Source: Gammaproteobacteria bacterium (GTDB lineage: Bacteria > Pseudomonadota > Gammaproteobacteria > Enterobacterales > Psychrobiaceae). From it: a DNA stretch of 64,000 nt. The stretch lies in assembly GCA_013214965.1 (NCBI GenBank), contig JABSRU010000009.1, positions 62,001 to 126,000 on the forward strand. The letters are read 5' to 3'. Below, one piece after another: positions 30,545-42,700 of this stretch. The first letter of the stretch is position 1. Each line of letters begins with the position of its first letter. The translations under genes and the position numbers were made by a program. The notes below the pieces were generated by a model that did not search any database, was not told the origin of the DNA, and was given only the letters and a program-made list of their open reading frames with translations.

Positions 30545-31378
30545 TCATTGTTCTAATTGCGCAAGCGTAAAACGTTCTTGCGAAATCATTGGCATTTTTT
30601 GCCTGATAGACTGTAATAATTGACGATCAAGGGTACTTGAGATCGCGGCTTCACCAAAAGTGAGTTGCTGTTCGATTTCGCCCCAAGGACTAATAATCAT
30701 TGAATGGCCCCAGGTTTCACGACCGTTAGCATGAGTGCCACCTTGATTTGAGGCGAGTACATAACATTGATTCTCAACGGCTCGAGCTCGTAACAGTAAT
30801 TCCCAATGTGCTTGCCCAGTCAATTTGGTAAAAGCACTTGGCACCACGATAATGTCGGCCCCTGCTTGACGCATCGCACGAAACAGCGCACTAAAGCGTA
30901 AATCATAACACACCGCCATGCCAATACGGCCAAAAGGTGTATCAACGACGGTAATATGCTGACCGGGGTGAGTGTTGTCAGACTCGCGGTAACTACCAAT
31001 GCCATCGGCAACATCAACATCAAACAAATGGATTTTATTATATTGCGCCATCACTTCACCCTGCGGATTAAACAACAAGCTAGCGGCAAAGTTTCTCTTA
31101 TCTGGCGCATACAGAGCAATGGTTCCAGCGACCAAATACACTTGATACACCTGTGCTAACCGAGACAAACCCTGCTGCATTATGCCATCACCAATAGGTT
31201 CGGAAAAAGGCTTAATATCAGCTTCATTGAGTCCAAACATTAAACAACACTCAGGTAAAACAACCAGCATCGGAGCTAATGGATGCTCGCTCCTTAGCGC
31301 CTGAAGTTGACGCTCGATAGCCTCAAGGTTTTGTGCGATATCAGGGCTTGATATCAGTTGAATCACCGCTAGTTTCAC
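30545..31378 (-). CDS. Nitrilase-superfamily carbon-nitrogen hydrolase (Nit-like amidase)
   Basis: 277 residues with the complete catalytic triad: Glu43 (LPECC), Lys115 (YNKIHLFD) and Cys157 (VCYDLRF). The closest branch is Nit1/NitB; characterised members hydrolyse deaminated glutathione, a metabolite-repair role, but substrate cannot be read from sequence. It starts with GTG at 31378 inside the 3' end of yhdP (38-nt overlap), with GGAG 7 nt upstream. The yhdP-nit-tldD order is conserved in related genomes. Confidence 0.9.
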   Translation of the reverse strand: MKLAVIQLISSPDIAQNLEAIERQLQALRSEHPLAPMLVVLPECCLMFGLNEADIKPFSEPIGDGIMQQGLSRLAQVYQVYLVAGTIALYAPDKRNFAASLLFNPQGEVMAQYNKIHLFDVDVADGIGSYRESDNTHPGQHITVVDTPFGRIGMAVCYDLRFSALFRAMRQAGADIIVVPSAFTKLTGQAHWELLLRARAVENQCYVLASNQGGTHANGRETWGHSMIISPWGEIEQQLTFGEAAISSTLDRQLLQSIRQKMPMISQERFTLAQLEQ

Positions 31379-34300
31379 TGGCTTTCTCCGGGTTAATATC
31401 TGGTTTGGTTAACATATGGCTAGGTACAATGTATTTTTTAAGCTTACGATTAATTTCGATAAATTGCGGCTTAGTAATATCGCCAGTCAGTTTAAAATTG
31501 ACTTGTGAAACCACATCAATAATCGGTTCTAACACCTTAGTCAACGCGAAGGCTAAAATAAACACCTGCGGGGCGCTTGTTACCACACCCGCCACCACCG
31601 GAATATTTGAAAATAAACGTGGAGTAAAGGTTAAATAATAATCCAGTTCTGTGGTTGCTAAATTAATCGACCCCAACACTTCAAGATCACCGGCAATACC
31701 ATCCATATGAGTGTCATGAGTTACAGCGACCCCTTGATCAATCGCAAAGGATCCCTCAAAGCTATTAAAGAAAACCCCTTTAACAAAAACATCTCTAAAA
31801 TCTAATACCAGCTTGCGTCGTAATGAATCGAGGCTAAACAATGAAAAAATACGCGCCCCTTGATCACTCACTTCACTAATATGTCCTTCACCGAAATGCC
31901 AGTTTAACACACCAGCAATGGTTGATAATTGCGGTGCAAAAATAGCGCCGCGCCAATTAACATCAAAATCAACCTTACCATCGCTATCTTTAATACTGGA
32001 ACCTAAATTAAGGATGTTTAAGGTATCGGCAATGTTATCACTAATCATGTGACCATTAATTTTAGCAAACTCACCGTTATCATCAGCACTCCAAAGGCCC
32101 GACATTAACAGTGAGGTACTCAAAGCTTGTAACGATAAATTCTCAATTACCATACCTAGCTCAGTTTTAGCGGTGGTAAAGCTTACCTCGCCCAACTCAT
32201 AGTCACCCACTTGGCACACCAAACAACTAAATTGTAGCTTCGGGATCTCAAGTATTTGCGTTTTAGTGAATGCTTGACGATCCCCCTGACTATCAATCGC
32301 CAGTTTAAAATAATCAAACTCAGCAATAATCCCTTGCTCTTCAAGGTTATGATGGAGCTTAATCACACCTTTCGCTTGATCAGATAGTAGACCCACTTGC
32401 CAAAATTGTTCATTTTTAAAACCAGCCAACGACACATTAGTCAGTGTTTGACCATAAACCTGTAATTGCTCAACCGCAATATTAATACTGCGCAGCGGTG
32501 GTAAAAATTGACTATCGGATCGTCCTTGCTCTAAATTATTAATAAAGGTCTGCCACTCATCAATTTGCAGCGTTTTTAAATCGACGGTCAAACTCATATC
32601 ATTGGACACCACTGGATCTTGAGCATTAAAACGACGCCCAACTAATAGCGCCATATTAGCAATTTCCAATCCGCCATCGCCTAAATCATACTGAGCCAGT
32701 GTCTCCGCTCTTGAACCCAGCGCTAAATTAAATTGACCATGCTCAGTATTTCCCGAAACAGACAAGGTTAAAAATTCTTGTTGATCAACATACTTATCCA
32801 GTGGTTTAGGTAGTTTTAGCTCAAGCCCAGTCATCGGCGACTTGAAATTAGCTTGATATAACACATCATCATCCATGATTTTTAAGGTGATTTTCCCTTG
32901 CCAATCTAAGCTGCCGCCTAAATAGTCATCAAGATATTGATGCCATAACGCCGGCATTTTTTTGCTATACCATTTGGCAGCTAAATCAATTTCAACGCCA
33001 TAGTCATGACCAATCGGCTTGGTATTAATGGTTAACTTAATCGGTTGATTATATATTTGGGCCCGTAGCTTATCGCTGGAGATCACACCATCAACAAAGT
33101 TAAGCTGACCACTCACTTTGGACATCGCGATATCTAGCGCTAAAATATCAATTCGATTATTGTGAAGAGTAATCTGTCCGGAAATAATAGATTTACCATG
33201 GGCTAAAGGAATATTAATATCGATGTTTGCTCTAACCTGACCGGATACATTAAGCTGTTTTAATGCCGCGCCAACACTGTCTTTCAGCGGTGAGTTGGCA
33301 ATCAGATCATTAATCGGTGTTATCTTGTTGGCAATATCAAGCGTAACTTCAACCACAGGTTTATTGGTTAAATCAGCAATAACAACGTTTAAATCTTGAT
33401 AATTTAGTCCTTTAACCCGACCTTGTTGACTAGTGAGTGTCATCGCTTCATTTTCAAAATTTAGCTGTAGTGTTGCATTTTCAACTGGTAACCAGTTAGG
33501 GTCAAACACAAATTTTGCATTATTTATTTTGGCGTCAACTTGAAAAATCCCACTGTGATCTTGATAAGGAAAACCAGATAACTTCCCTTGCCACATTAAT
33601 TCAGCATCTTCAATAACGCCGTTCTTAATACCATCGCCTAAATAATCAATCAGTCCTTTACTCAAAACCCCTTGAGGTAAATAATATTTAGTCTTATTAA
33701 GCTGTAACATATTTACCTGGCCATAGAGCGATAACACCGGTGACTCTTCTGAATCGAACGCCAACTGCCATGCTAACCGACTCGTTATGTCTGGTGTTGC
33801 AATCCTAAAGTCATCACTAAATAACCACCATCGATCATCGCCAAATTGCCATTTTATCGTGGCGTTAAACTCCTTGATCGTGAGCGGTTTTAATAAATAT
33901 TGCTTAAAGTCTAATGGCTGGTTCTCTAAACTAATCTGCGCTTGTCCCTGCTGCTGATCACCCGAGAAAAACCAAGTTAAGCCAGACAATTTAGGCAGAC
34001 CGTCGACAAATTGCTGTCGATAATTATGAACCTGTCCGCGGTAATGCCATTGCTGATCTTGCTGCCACAACATCACATCACGAATATCAGCTTGTGGTGA
34101 TAGCTGCTCAAGTAACCGTTCGAGTTCAACAGAAATATTAGGCACTAGACCACGCAATTTAAGTAACGCTCCTAAAGATAACTGAGTCGCTTGAGCATTT
34201 AATTGTCCCTGTTGCTGACTCAGTGACAAATCAATAAGCGGCCAATGCGCGTGATTAAATAAGACTTTAATTGCCTGCGCCTCCATTAACCAGCCAGCGG

Positions 34301-35180
34301 CATGTGGTAGCCACTGCCATTGCGTTTGCCCCAAAGAGAGCGAATTTTGCTGATTTTTATCTTGCCAATCAAGATGATTATCACCAACCTGTAGCACCAC
34401 AGAGTCCAGTGCACCATTTGAGATATCGGCCCACAACTCAAAACTAGCCTGTGCCTGCGCCGACAGATTTAATGGCGGTAACAAGGGTTTTAATTGTTCC
34501 AGCCAACGCCAGTCTTGCGCTTTAACGTAAACTCGTCCCTTAATGTCATTTTTTGATTGACCATAAAAATCAGCCACTAATGACAATGGCAAGTGATTAT
34601 CCACGCCAGAAAGCATCAATTGTAACTGATGACGTTTAGTTGAATTTAACCAATGAAGGCTGGCAATATGAGTACGAGGAAGTTCGCCATAAATCTCAGG
34701 TAATAAGATAATCTCAGCATCATTGACCACGATATCCTGGACAAGATTAAACAGCCCAGGAATAGGATCTGAGCCAGGAACATGGGTTGCTTTTAATTGA
34801 CCAACCGTTAATTTAACGTGTTCCAGTTGAACCAAAGGCAATCGGGGAGAAAAAGCGAGTAACGAGCGGCGTAAATCAAGTTGCAAAGTAAGAGTTTCAG
34901 TCTCAAATCTCAGCCCTTGTCGCTCAAGATCATCAAACACCAATTGTGAAATGGTCAGTTCAGGACCACCATCAACCCAACGACCAGAGATCGATGATAT
35001 CGTCAAATTAACATCATAATGCTGTTGGATATAATGGCTAAATTCAACGTGATACCGGTTTAAATACGGTAAACTGGCCCTTAATCCGCTCACTAATAGA
35101 GCCGCCAGCACCAGCAGCGTAACACCTAAAAACCACAGTTTTGATAAACAATAACTAAATAAGCGGGCCCAGCCTTGCAC
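31341..35180 (-). CDS. yhdP: AsmA-like inner/outer membrane lipid transport protein YhdP
   Basis: 1279 residues, one N-terminal membrane helix (about 14-32), then a very long beta-rich periplasmic chain of the DUF3971/AsmA type. E. coli YhdP (1266 residues) spans the periplasm with TamB and YdbH and moves phospholipid to the outer membrane. The GTG start overlaps the rng stop (TAGTG). Length and ends match the family. Confidence 0.93.
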   Translation of the reverse strand: MQGWARLFSYCLSKLWFLGVTLLVLAALLVSGLRASLPYLNRYHVEFSHYIQQHYDVNLTISSISGRWVDGGPELTISQLVFDDLERQGLRFETETLTLQLDLRRSLLAFSPRLPLVQLEHVKLTVGQLKATHVPGSDPIPGLFNLVQDIVVNDAEIILLPEIYGELPRTHIASLHWLNSTKRHQLQLMLSGVDNHLPLSLVADFYGQSKNDIKGRVYVKAQDWRWLEQLKPLLPPLNLSAQAQASFELWADISNGALDSVVLQVGDNHLDWQDKNQQNSLSLGQTQWQWLPHAAGWLMEAQAIKVLFNHAHWPLIDLSLSQQQGQLNAQATQLSLGALLKLRGLVPNISVELERLLEQLSPQADIRDVMLWQQDQQWHYRGQVHNYRQQFVDGLPKLSGLTWFFSGDQQQGQAQISLENQPLDFKQYLLKPLTIKEFNATIKWQFGDDRWWLFSDDFRIATPDITSRLAWQLAFDSEESPVLSLYGQVNMLQLNKTKYYLPQGVLSKGLIDYLGDGIKNGVIEDAELMWQGKLSGFPYQDHSGIFQVDAKINNAKFVFDPNWLPVENATLQLNFENEAMTLTSQQGRVKGLNYQDLNVVIADLTNKPVVEVTLDIANKITPINDLIANSPLKDSVGAALKQLNVSGQVRANIDINIPLAHGKSIISGQITLHNNRIDILALDIAMSKVSGQLNFVDGVISSDKLRAQIYNQPIKLTINTKPIGHDYGVEIDLAAKWYSKKMPALWHQYLDDYLGGSLDWQGKITLKIMDDDVLYQANFKSPMTGLELKLPKPLDKYVDQQEFLTLSVSGNTEHGQFNLALGSRAETLAQYDLGDGGLEIANMALLVGRRFNAQDPVVSNDMSLTVDLKTLQIDEWQTFINNLEQGRSDSQFLPPLRSINIAVEQLQVYGQTLTNVSLAGFKNEQFWQVGLLSDQAKGVIKLHHNLEEQGIIAEFDYFKLAIDSQGDRQAFTKTQILEIPKLQFSCLVCQVGDYELGEVSFTTAKTELGMVIENLSLQALSTSLLMSGLWSADDNGEFAKINGHMISDNIADTLNILNLGSSIKDSDGKVDFDVNWRGAIFAPQLSTIAGVLNWHFGEGHISEVSDQGARIFSLFSLDSLRRKLVLDFRDVFVKGVFFNSFEGSFAIDQGVAVTHDTHMDGIAGDLEVLGSINLATTELDYYLTFTPRLFSNIPVVAGVVTSAPQVFILAFALTKVLEPIIDVVSQVNFKLTGDITKPQFIEINRKLKKYIVPSHMLTKPDINPEKASETSGDSTDIKP

Positions 35181-36658
35181 TACATCATTACCACATCATA
35201 TTTTTCATGGGGATATTGCGGTTCTTGCTCAATCGTCACCACCTTATCAATAAACAATTCTAGATCGGCTAAATAGTGAGTTTCTTTATTCAACAACGCA
35301 TCACAAACTTCAACCGAGGCATAAACGACAAAGCGTTCTGGTGAAAAAGCTCGATCGACGCGAATCACTTCTCTAAAAATCTCATAACATAAGCTTTCAG
35401 TGGTCTTTAAAGAGCCTCGGCCTTTACAGCTCGGGCATTCACGACATAACACATGCTCTAAACTTTCCCGCGTGCGCTTGCGCGTCATTTCAACTAAACC
35501 AAGTTGAGAAAAATTACTGATATTAGTGCGAACTCGATCTCGCTCAAATGCACTTTCTAATGCGCTGAGTACACGACGTCGATGTTCCTCTAAAGCCATG
35601 TCAATAAAATCAATAATGATAATGCCGCCAAGATTTCGCAACCGAACTTGACGAGCGATCGCCTTGGTCGCCTCTAAATTGGTACTAAAAATAGTGTCTT
35701 CAAGATTTCGATGACCAACGAAAGCACCGGTATTAATATCAATAGTGGTCATTGCTTCGGTTTGGTCAATAATTAAATAGCCACCAGATTTGAGCTCAAC
35801 CTTACGCTCCAAGGCGCGTTTAATTTCATTTTCGACTCCGTGGAGATCGAAAATTGGTCGCTCGCCGGGATAATATTCCAATTTTTGATTAATTTCAGGA
35901 ACAAACTCTTGGGTAAATTGATTCAACATCTCATAGGTCAACTTTGAGTCGACTCGAATTGACGCCAATTGAGTACCAACAAAATCTCGCAATAAACGCA
36001 AAGGCAAGCTTAGATCTTCATACAATAATGCACTGGATTTACTGCGCTGACGACGTTGAACAATTTTCTCCCATAATCGCTTTAGAAAAGCGGCATCTTG
36101 TGATAATTCCTCTTCACCTATGCCTTCAGCAGCGGTGCGGATAATATAACTTCCTTGATCATCTGCATATTGACCAACCAATGCCTTTAATCGATTACGA
36201 TCTTGAGTGTTTTCGATCCGTTGCGATATACCGACATGCTTAGAGCCAGGCATAAAGACCAAATAGCGAGAAGGCAAGGTAATATCGGTGGTTAAGCGAG
36301 CCCCCTTAGTGCCGAGAGGATCCTTGATCACTTGCACCGTTAAGTATTGGCCTTGTTTAGCTAATTCAGTAATGTCCGGCACTTTTGTCGACTTACTATC
36401 GTCATCACCACGAACTAGAATGTCTGACGCATGTAAAAAAGCTGCCTTATCAAGCCCGATATCAACAAAAGCCGCTTGCATGCCAGGTAACACCCGACTG
36501 ATTTTTCCTTTGTAGAGATTGCCGACAATCCCCTTTTTATCGAGGCGCTCAATATGCACCTCTTGTAATATGCCATTCTCAACTAAGGCCACCCGCGTTT
36601 CACTCGGAGTGACATTAATTAATAGTTCTGCAGCTAAGCCGTTAATATCCGTTGGCAT
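35180..36658 (-). CDS. rng: Ribonuclease G
   Basis: 492 residues (E. coli 489), N-terminus AAELLINVTPSETRVAL. An S1 domain (about 40-125), the catalytic DNase-I-like region with TIDINTGAFVG and IIIIDFIDM, and the zinc-link CRECPSCKGRG near residue 405. RNase G matures the 5' end of 16S rRNA and degrades some mRNAs. No C-terminal scaffold, so it is RNase G rather than RNase E. Confidence 0.96.
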   Translation of the reverse strand: MPTDINGLAAELLINVTPSETRVALVENGILQEVHIERLDKKGIVGNLYKGKISRVLPGMQAAFVDIGLDKAAFLHASDILVRGDDDSKSTKVPDITELAKQGQYLTVQVIKDPLGTKGARLTTDITLPSRYLVFMPGSKHVGISQRIENTQDRNRLKALVGQYADDQGSYIIRTAAEGIGEEELSQDAAFLKRLWEKIVQRRQRSKSSALLYEDLSLPLRLLRDFVGTQLASIRVDSKLTYEMLNQFTQEFVPEINQKLEYYPGERPIFDLHGVENEIKRALERKVELKSGGYLIIDQTEAMTTIDINTGAFVGHRNLEDTIFSTNLEATKAIARQVRLRNLGGIIIIDFIDMALEEHRRRVLSALESAFERDRVRTNISNFSQLGLVEMTRKRTRESLEHVLCRECPSCKGRGSLKTTESLCYEIFREVIRVDRAFSPERFVVYASVEVCDALLNKETHYLADLELFIDKVVTIEQEPQYPHEKYDVVMM

Positions 36659-36683
36659 GAAATACTCGCTTTTATATCTAAGA

Positions 36684-37253
36684 TTATTTAAGGTTAGCTA
36701 ACAATTGCTCAGTTTCCATTAATGGTAAACCAACGACCGCATAATAACTGCCGTTAATCCGTTCAATAAATTTACCACCAATCCCCTGAATACCATAGCC
36801 ACCGGCTTTATCACAGGGCTCTCCCGTGTGCCAATAAGCTGCTTTCTCATCATCACTAATAGTTCTAAATACCACATCGGTGGTGATCAAATCGCTGACT
36901 GTCTGCTGCTCGGTTGCAATCGCAATACTCGTCATCACTTGATGACTCCGCCCCGACAATACAGTTAACATGGCGGCGGCATCTGGCTGATTTTTAGGTT
37001 TCCCTAACACTTTACCATCAATAACCACGATGGTATCGGCGCCTAACACAGGTCGAGTATAGTTAGCTTGTTGAGCTCCAGCTTGTGCTTTTTCCCGAGC
37101 CAGCCGCAACACATAATCCGCAGCGGCTTCGTTTGGCATTATTGTTTCGTCAACATCAATCGCAATAAGTTCAAATGTAACCTCTAATTGGGTTAATAGC
37201 TCTTGGCGTCGTGGCGATTTTGAAGCCAACAAGATGGCAGGAAGGTGATTCAT
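36684..37253 (-). CDS. maf: Maf-family nucleotide pyrophosphatase (YhdE type)
   Basis: 189 residues from the ATG at 37253, with AGGA 5 nt upstream; the frame continues upstream only through mreD. Family motif SKSPRRQELL near residue 11, VLGADTIV near 67, and a KAGGYGIQG loop. YhdE-type Maf hydrolyses dTTP/UTP and modified nucleotides. Between mreD and rng as in E. coli. It begins 7 nt after mreD. Confidence 0.94.
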   Translation of the reverse strand: MNHLPAILLASKSPRRQELLTQLEVTFELIAIDVDETIMPNEAAADYVLRLAREKAQAGAQQANYTRPVLGADTIVVIDGKVLGKPKNQPDAAAMLTVLSGRSHQVMTSIAIATEQQTVSDLITTDVVFRTISDDEKAAYWHTGEPCDKAGGYGIQGIGGKFIERINGSYYAVVGLPLMETEQLLANLK

Positions 37254-37260
37254 GAAATTC

Positions 37261-37740
37261 CTAGGTAAGATAAAAGTGAAGTCGTACTTTTCGTAATAAG
37301 AAAAATAGCCAAGGCCAAAAAACAATCGAGCTAAATACCGAAAAGTAATAGCCATCAATTAAACTAACATCATAAAAAAATCGCTGAAACAGATAACTAA
37401 TCAACTGATAAATGAACGACAACATCCCCACTAATAGCGCTTGATGCCACACCGAGTAGCTGCGTAAACGTTGATAGTTTTTAAGCACCAAGCCACAAAC
37501 CACGATAAAAAACAATGCGTTTGCACCTAAATTGGTACCCCAAATAGCATCAAGTAATAGGCCACAACACCACACACTAGCAATATTAAACCGGTGTGGC
37601 AGTGCCATACACCAGTATATTGTCGTCATTAATAACCAATTAGGGCGGAACGAATCAGCAAATAATGGCATTGGCATAATCTGCAACACCAACGCGCAAC
37701 CAATGGTCAACCAAATAATGAACGATATTGGCATTCTCAT
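37261..37740 (-). CDS. mreD: Rod shape-determining membrane protein MreD
   Basis: 159 residues (E. coli 162), about five membrane helices, with RPNWLLMTTIYWCMALPHR as in the family. Part of the elongasome with MreB, MreC, RodA and PBP2. The ATG overlaps the mreC stop by one nucleotide. Confidence 0.93.
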   Translation of the reverse strand: MRMPISFIIWLTIGCALVLQIMPMPLFADSFRPNWLLMTTIYWCMALPHRFNIASVWCCGLLLDAIWGTNLGANALFFIVVCGLVLKNYQRLRSYSVWHQALLVGMLSFIYQLISYLFQRFFYDVSLIDGYYFSVFSSIVFWPWLFFLLRKVRLHFYLT

Positions 37741-38579
37741 TAGTTGTCTCCGATACTCGTCTCAGGGGATTTAGTCGGCCAAATTAACAACAAATAACGA
37801 ATGCGATCGAGTTTAGCCACCGGCTTGACCCTGATTTTTGAATATATTTCGTTGCCTAGATTTTCGATAGCAACCACGTTAGCCACCGGGTAGCCCTCTG
37901 GGAAATGTCCGCCCAACCCAGAAGTTACTAACAAATCTCCGACTTTAACATCGGTATTTTTAGTCACAAACTGCAGTTCTAACTGATGAAGGTCACCTTT
38001 ACCTAAGGCTATTAAACGCACATCATTACGATTATTACGGAGCGGAATAACATGGCTATTATCGGCAATTAATAACACTGTACTACTAAACTGGCTCACT
38101 TGAGTGATTTGTCCAACTACCCCGTGCTCGTCAATCACCGGTTGACCAACAAACACCCCATGCTGGGTCCCTTTATCAATATTAACCTGCAACTTAAAAG
38201 GGTCGGAGTCGACTATTTTGACCCGGGCAATGAGTTTTTTGCTGTTGGCGTTAACCTGAGAACCGAGTAAGGCGTTAAGCCGTTGGTTTTCTTTTTCCAA
38301 ATGTTCAAGCTTCAACAAGCGATTGCTAAGTACTAATTGCTGTAACTTAAGATTGGCATTATCTTCAAGTAAGGTTGCCCGAAATTTAAAATACTCTGAA
38401 CTATTATCAAGTAACGTCAACGGCCCGCTTGCTATAAACTGCAATGGACTAACTAACGTCATCAAATAAACGCGCACAGGCGCCATTTTGTCAGTGCTTA
38501 GCAATAAAACAACGGACAAAATAGCAAACATAAAAATGCGAATTCTAGTTCGATAGCGTCGAACAAATGGTTCTTTCAT
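37740..38579 (-). CDS. mreC: Rod shape-determining protein MreC
   Basis: 279 residues from the ATG at 38579 (a TTG directly upstream is less likely). Short cytoplasmic tail, one membrane helix (about 13-33), a coiled coil (about 60-100, LKLQQLVLSNRLLKLEHLEK) and the periplasmic beta domain. It dimerises and links MreB to PBP2. Starts 14 nt after mreB. Confidence 0.95.
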   Translation of the reverse strand: MKEPFVRRYRTRIRIFMFAILSVVLLLSTDKMAPVRVYLMTLVSPLQFIASGPLTLLDNSSEYFKFRATLLEDNANLKLQQLVLSNRLLKLEHLEKENQRLNALLGSQVNANSKKLIARVKIVDSDPFKLQVNIDKGTQHGVFVGQPVIDEHGVVGQITQVSQFSSTVLLIADNSHVIPLRNNRNDVRLIALGKGDLHQLELQFVTKNTDVKVGDLLVTSGLGGHFPEGYPVANVVAIENLGNEIYSKIRVKPVAKLDRIRYLLLIWPTKSPETSIGDN

Positions 38580-38593
38580 CAATAATTCAACAA

Positions 38594-39637
<1,044 letters not shown>

Positions 39638-39711
39638 CTATCCATGCCTATTGAAAAAAAGTTAGAAGAAAACCCGTCAACTTTACCAATGCCATCGGCT
39701 TTAAACAAGTG

Positions 39712-39725
39712 AATAAGCGCTTATT
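39712..39725. promoter_or_regulatory. Palindrome at the mshQ stop codon
   Basis: AATAAGCGCTTATT is a perfect 14-nt palindrome spanning the mshQ stop and the start of the mshQ-mreB gap. It has no loop or U-tract, so it is not a terminator; it might be an operator for mreB or chance. Confidence 0.2.
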
Positions 39726-42700
39726 TAACTTCTCGCCAATATATTAGCCGATCATTACCACGATATCGGCCAAAGGTCGCTGTGGCGAAAGGATTTTGCA
39801 ACCCAGTGGCAGCATTACCATCCCAGTCAAATTTTAACCATGACGGCGTTGGCATTGTGATCACCCGTGACCCAGTTTGGCCAACACCGGGAGCTTTAAG
39901 TACAAAGCTGCCTAAACCATTAACGACTGATCGGTTAGTGCTATTGAGCGCAGTTGGTGTCAATGCCCCTAAGGGTGAGAAAAGTAAATCAATCGCGCGG
40001 TATTTATAGTTATTATCGAAGTTATTATTATCGTCATCATTAATCTTAAATAAACCATCCTTAAAATATTGCACAGCCAACGGCATATTTAATTGGGAGG
40101 TTTCAGGGCCATAGGTATTACTGAGCATGGTACGACCATAACGAATCTTGATCCCTTGTGGTTTAATCAGTGGCGGCACATCAACTTTAACGCCATCAGT
40201 ATCAACAATTGAATTAATCGCTATATTAATTTTACTGTCAAAGGGATTAATCATGCTGTTACTGTCGCGATCATAATAAAAATGGTCGTTAGCTGCCAAC
40301 TGATAAATTAAAGGGACTGGCATCGTTTTCGCGGATAAATCACCGACACTTAAATTAGCAGTCAATACCATTTTAGTCAGGTTATCACGGCCATTTTTCA
40401 ATGCGTCAGCGGCAGGGGTCGCGAGATTAATGCCACTAACCAGCAGTTTATTATAATCACCAATGTAGTTTTGGGTGGTAACCCCCTGCTTATTAACCGG
40501 TAAAATTGAGATAGATGGTCGAACACCATAGCTCAAGGCTCCGATGTTATTGGTTAATGAGGTCTTTTCACCAACATAGGCAAAGGGTTTGTTATTGTGA
40601 CCTTGCAAACGACCATTACTAACCGTTAATTCGAACCGATCAGGAATAAAGCGAGCGGTATCTTGCCTCAGTCCTGTTACTACGAGGTTTTGATTCCCAT
40701 AATTAACATCTTGAATTCCTAGGGTTAAACGTCCGACTTCCGAATATTGACTTTGATGGTAAGTTGAAGCACCACCAACAAAACTGGTTAGGTTAACATT
40801 ACTAAAGTTAGTCGCTATTGCACTTTTTTTCGTTAACCCCGCCGCGTATTCAAATTGTCCATCTCCAGTACCAGCAATTAAAGGCGCCGAACGAACAACA
40901 CTTAATTGCAACTGACCAGGACGATAGTTAGGAGTTAAATTATTCTTTTTATTCAGTGCAGATACTTTAAAACCAAAATCATATCCTGCCTTAAAAATGT
41001 CAGTGACTTGCTGATTCACTTGAGGAAACAAGATAAAAGGCTTAACCCAAAATTGATTGCTACTGCCCGTTAATACCACCCCGTTCAAATTATATTTCGC
41101 ATGCAGTCCAATTAGTCCAGCATCTTGATAGAGCGGGTTAGGAATAACAGCCTGACTTTGAGCATCAAAATTAAGTGTCACGTTTTGATAGGCATTAACA
41201 GCACTGGCATTTTTTGCAATATTTTGTAATCCAACCTTAAATTCCAAGGTTGATATATTACTCGGGGACACCCCTTGCTGTGCTAATCCGACGGTTACCG
41301 GGCCATTAAATAAACCACGACAAACGCCATTAACATCTTTAACCGCTTGTATCTTCAGTGGCTGGGGGAATATTTCACCAGCACGCTGAGCAGTAATATT
41401 ATTGGAGTTTCCGTAGCTAAATTTAAAACCAGCCTCTTTAAAACGAGTTGTACACGCCGCGCCACTGACTAAAGAAGAACCGACATAACATCGAAATGGC
41501 GCATCAGGGAACCCTAATGACATGTTATAAACAACATTACCTATTGAGGTTTTTTTATAGGTTAAACTCGTGGTTTTATTGGTAAAATTAATGGTATTAC
41601 TTTGCGGCCAGCCACTACTTGGCGTCATCACCACACTCGCCAATTTATTGTACGTTGTGCTGCAACTATCATTAGTACAGGCTTTGATAGTCATCGGCTC
41701 AGCTTCACAGGTTAAACCATCATTATCATTTAAGATTAAGCGGTAATGATTCACTAATGGCTGGCAGCCTGATTTTTTAGTACCGTCCCAATTGAGTTTA
41801 TTGAGATTATTACGATATATTTGCTTAATAAATTTAGCTGATTTCGCCTCTGAGAACACCACTAGCTCATCGAACAGGCCCTTCATACCTCTATAGACAA
41901 AAGATTTACCAATAACTATAGGGCCTGAATTAGCAATGCTGTCTGATGGTAAATTACTTAGCGATTTTTGCTCCTCACCATTGACGAAAAGACTAAAACG
42001 ACGAGCCTTTTTCAACAAAGTAATATGGTTCCATCTCTCAGGGAGAAGAGTATCACTATTCATATAGTTATTGAAGTTAGCCTTGGTTGAGAAAGAAGCA
42101 TGCAGTTGCGTCGTATTCTCCCGTAGCCAAGATGAAAATGTGCGTTCACTATCAAAATTTCCCTTATGAATGATCGATGGGTAGTAACCGATTTGATTAA
42201 CATCGGCCTTAATCCAGTAACTCACCGTAAAATCTTGATTATTTTTCCCCACCTCTAACTTTGAACTATTGGCAAAATCCAAATGATTATAACCATCGAG
42301 TCTTGGGGCATAACACATATCACCAACCCCAGGCGCAGCTAAAACATTGGATGCTGTGCCATGATGATTATATTGGCTGCTGTCGATAACCGCGCCAGTC
42401 GAGTCCCAACCTGACTGATCAAATCGAACATCTAATACCGCTTCGCAATGCCGAGGGTCGCCATCCCAGGTTAACTGCTGCGATTGATTCTCGTAAACTT
42501 CCTTAATATGTTCGTTTGTTAGGGTTCGATCAAAGATGACTATTTCATCAAATTGACCGTTAGCCGTGTTGAGGTCGTTTGACCGGAGAATATAGCTACT
42601 ACGTGTGTCGCCAAAGTATAAACTCCACAGGTTACCTAACATTCCACTATTAATGGCAATATCTTTGTTACCTGCTATCAATGGCACTGGTTCACCGTTA

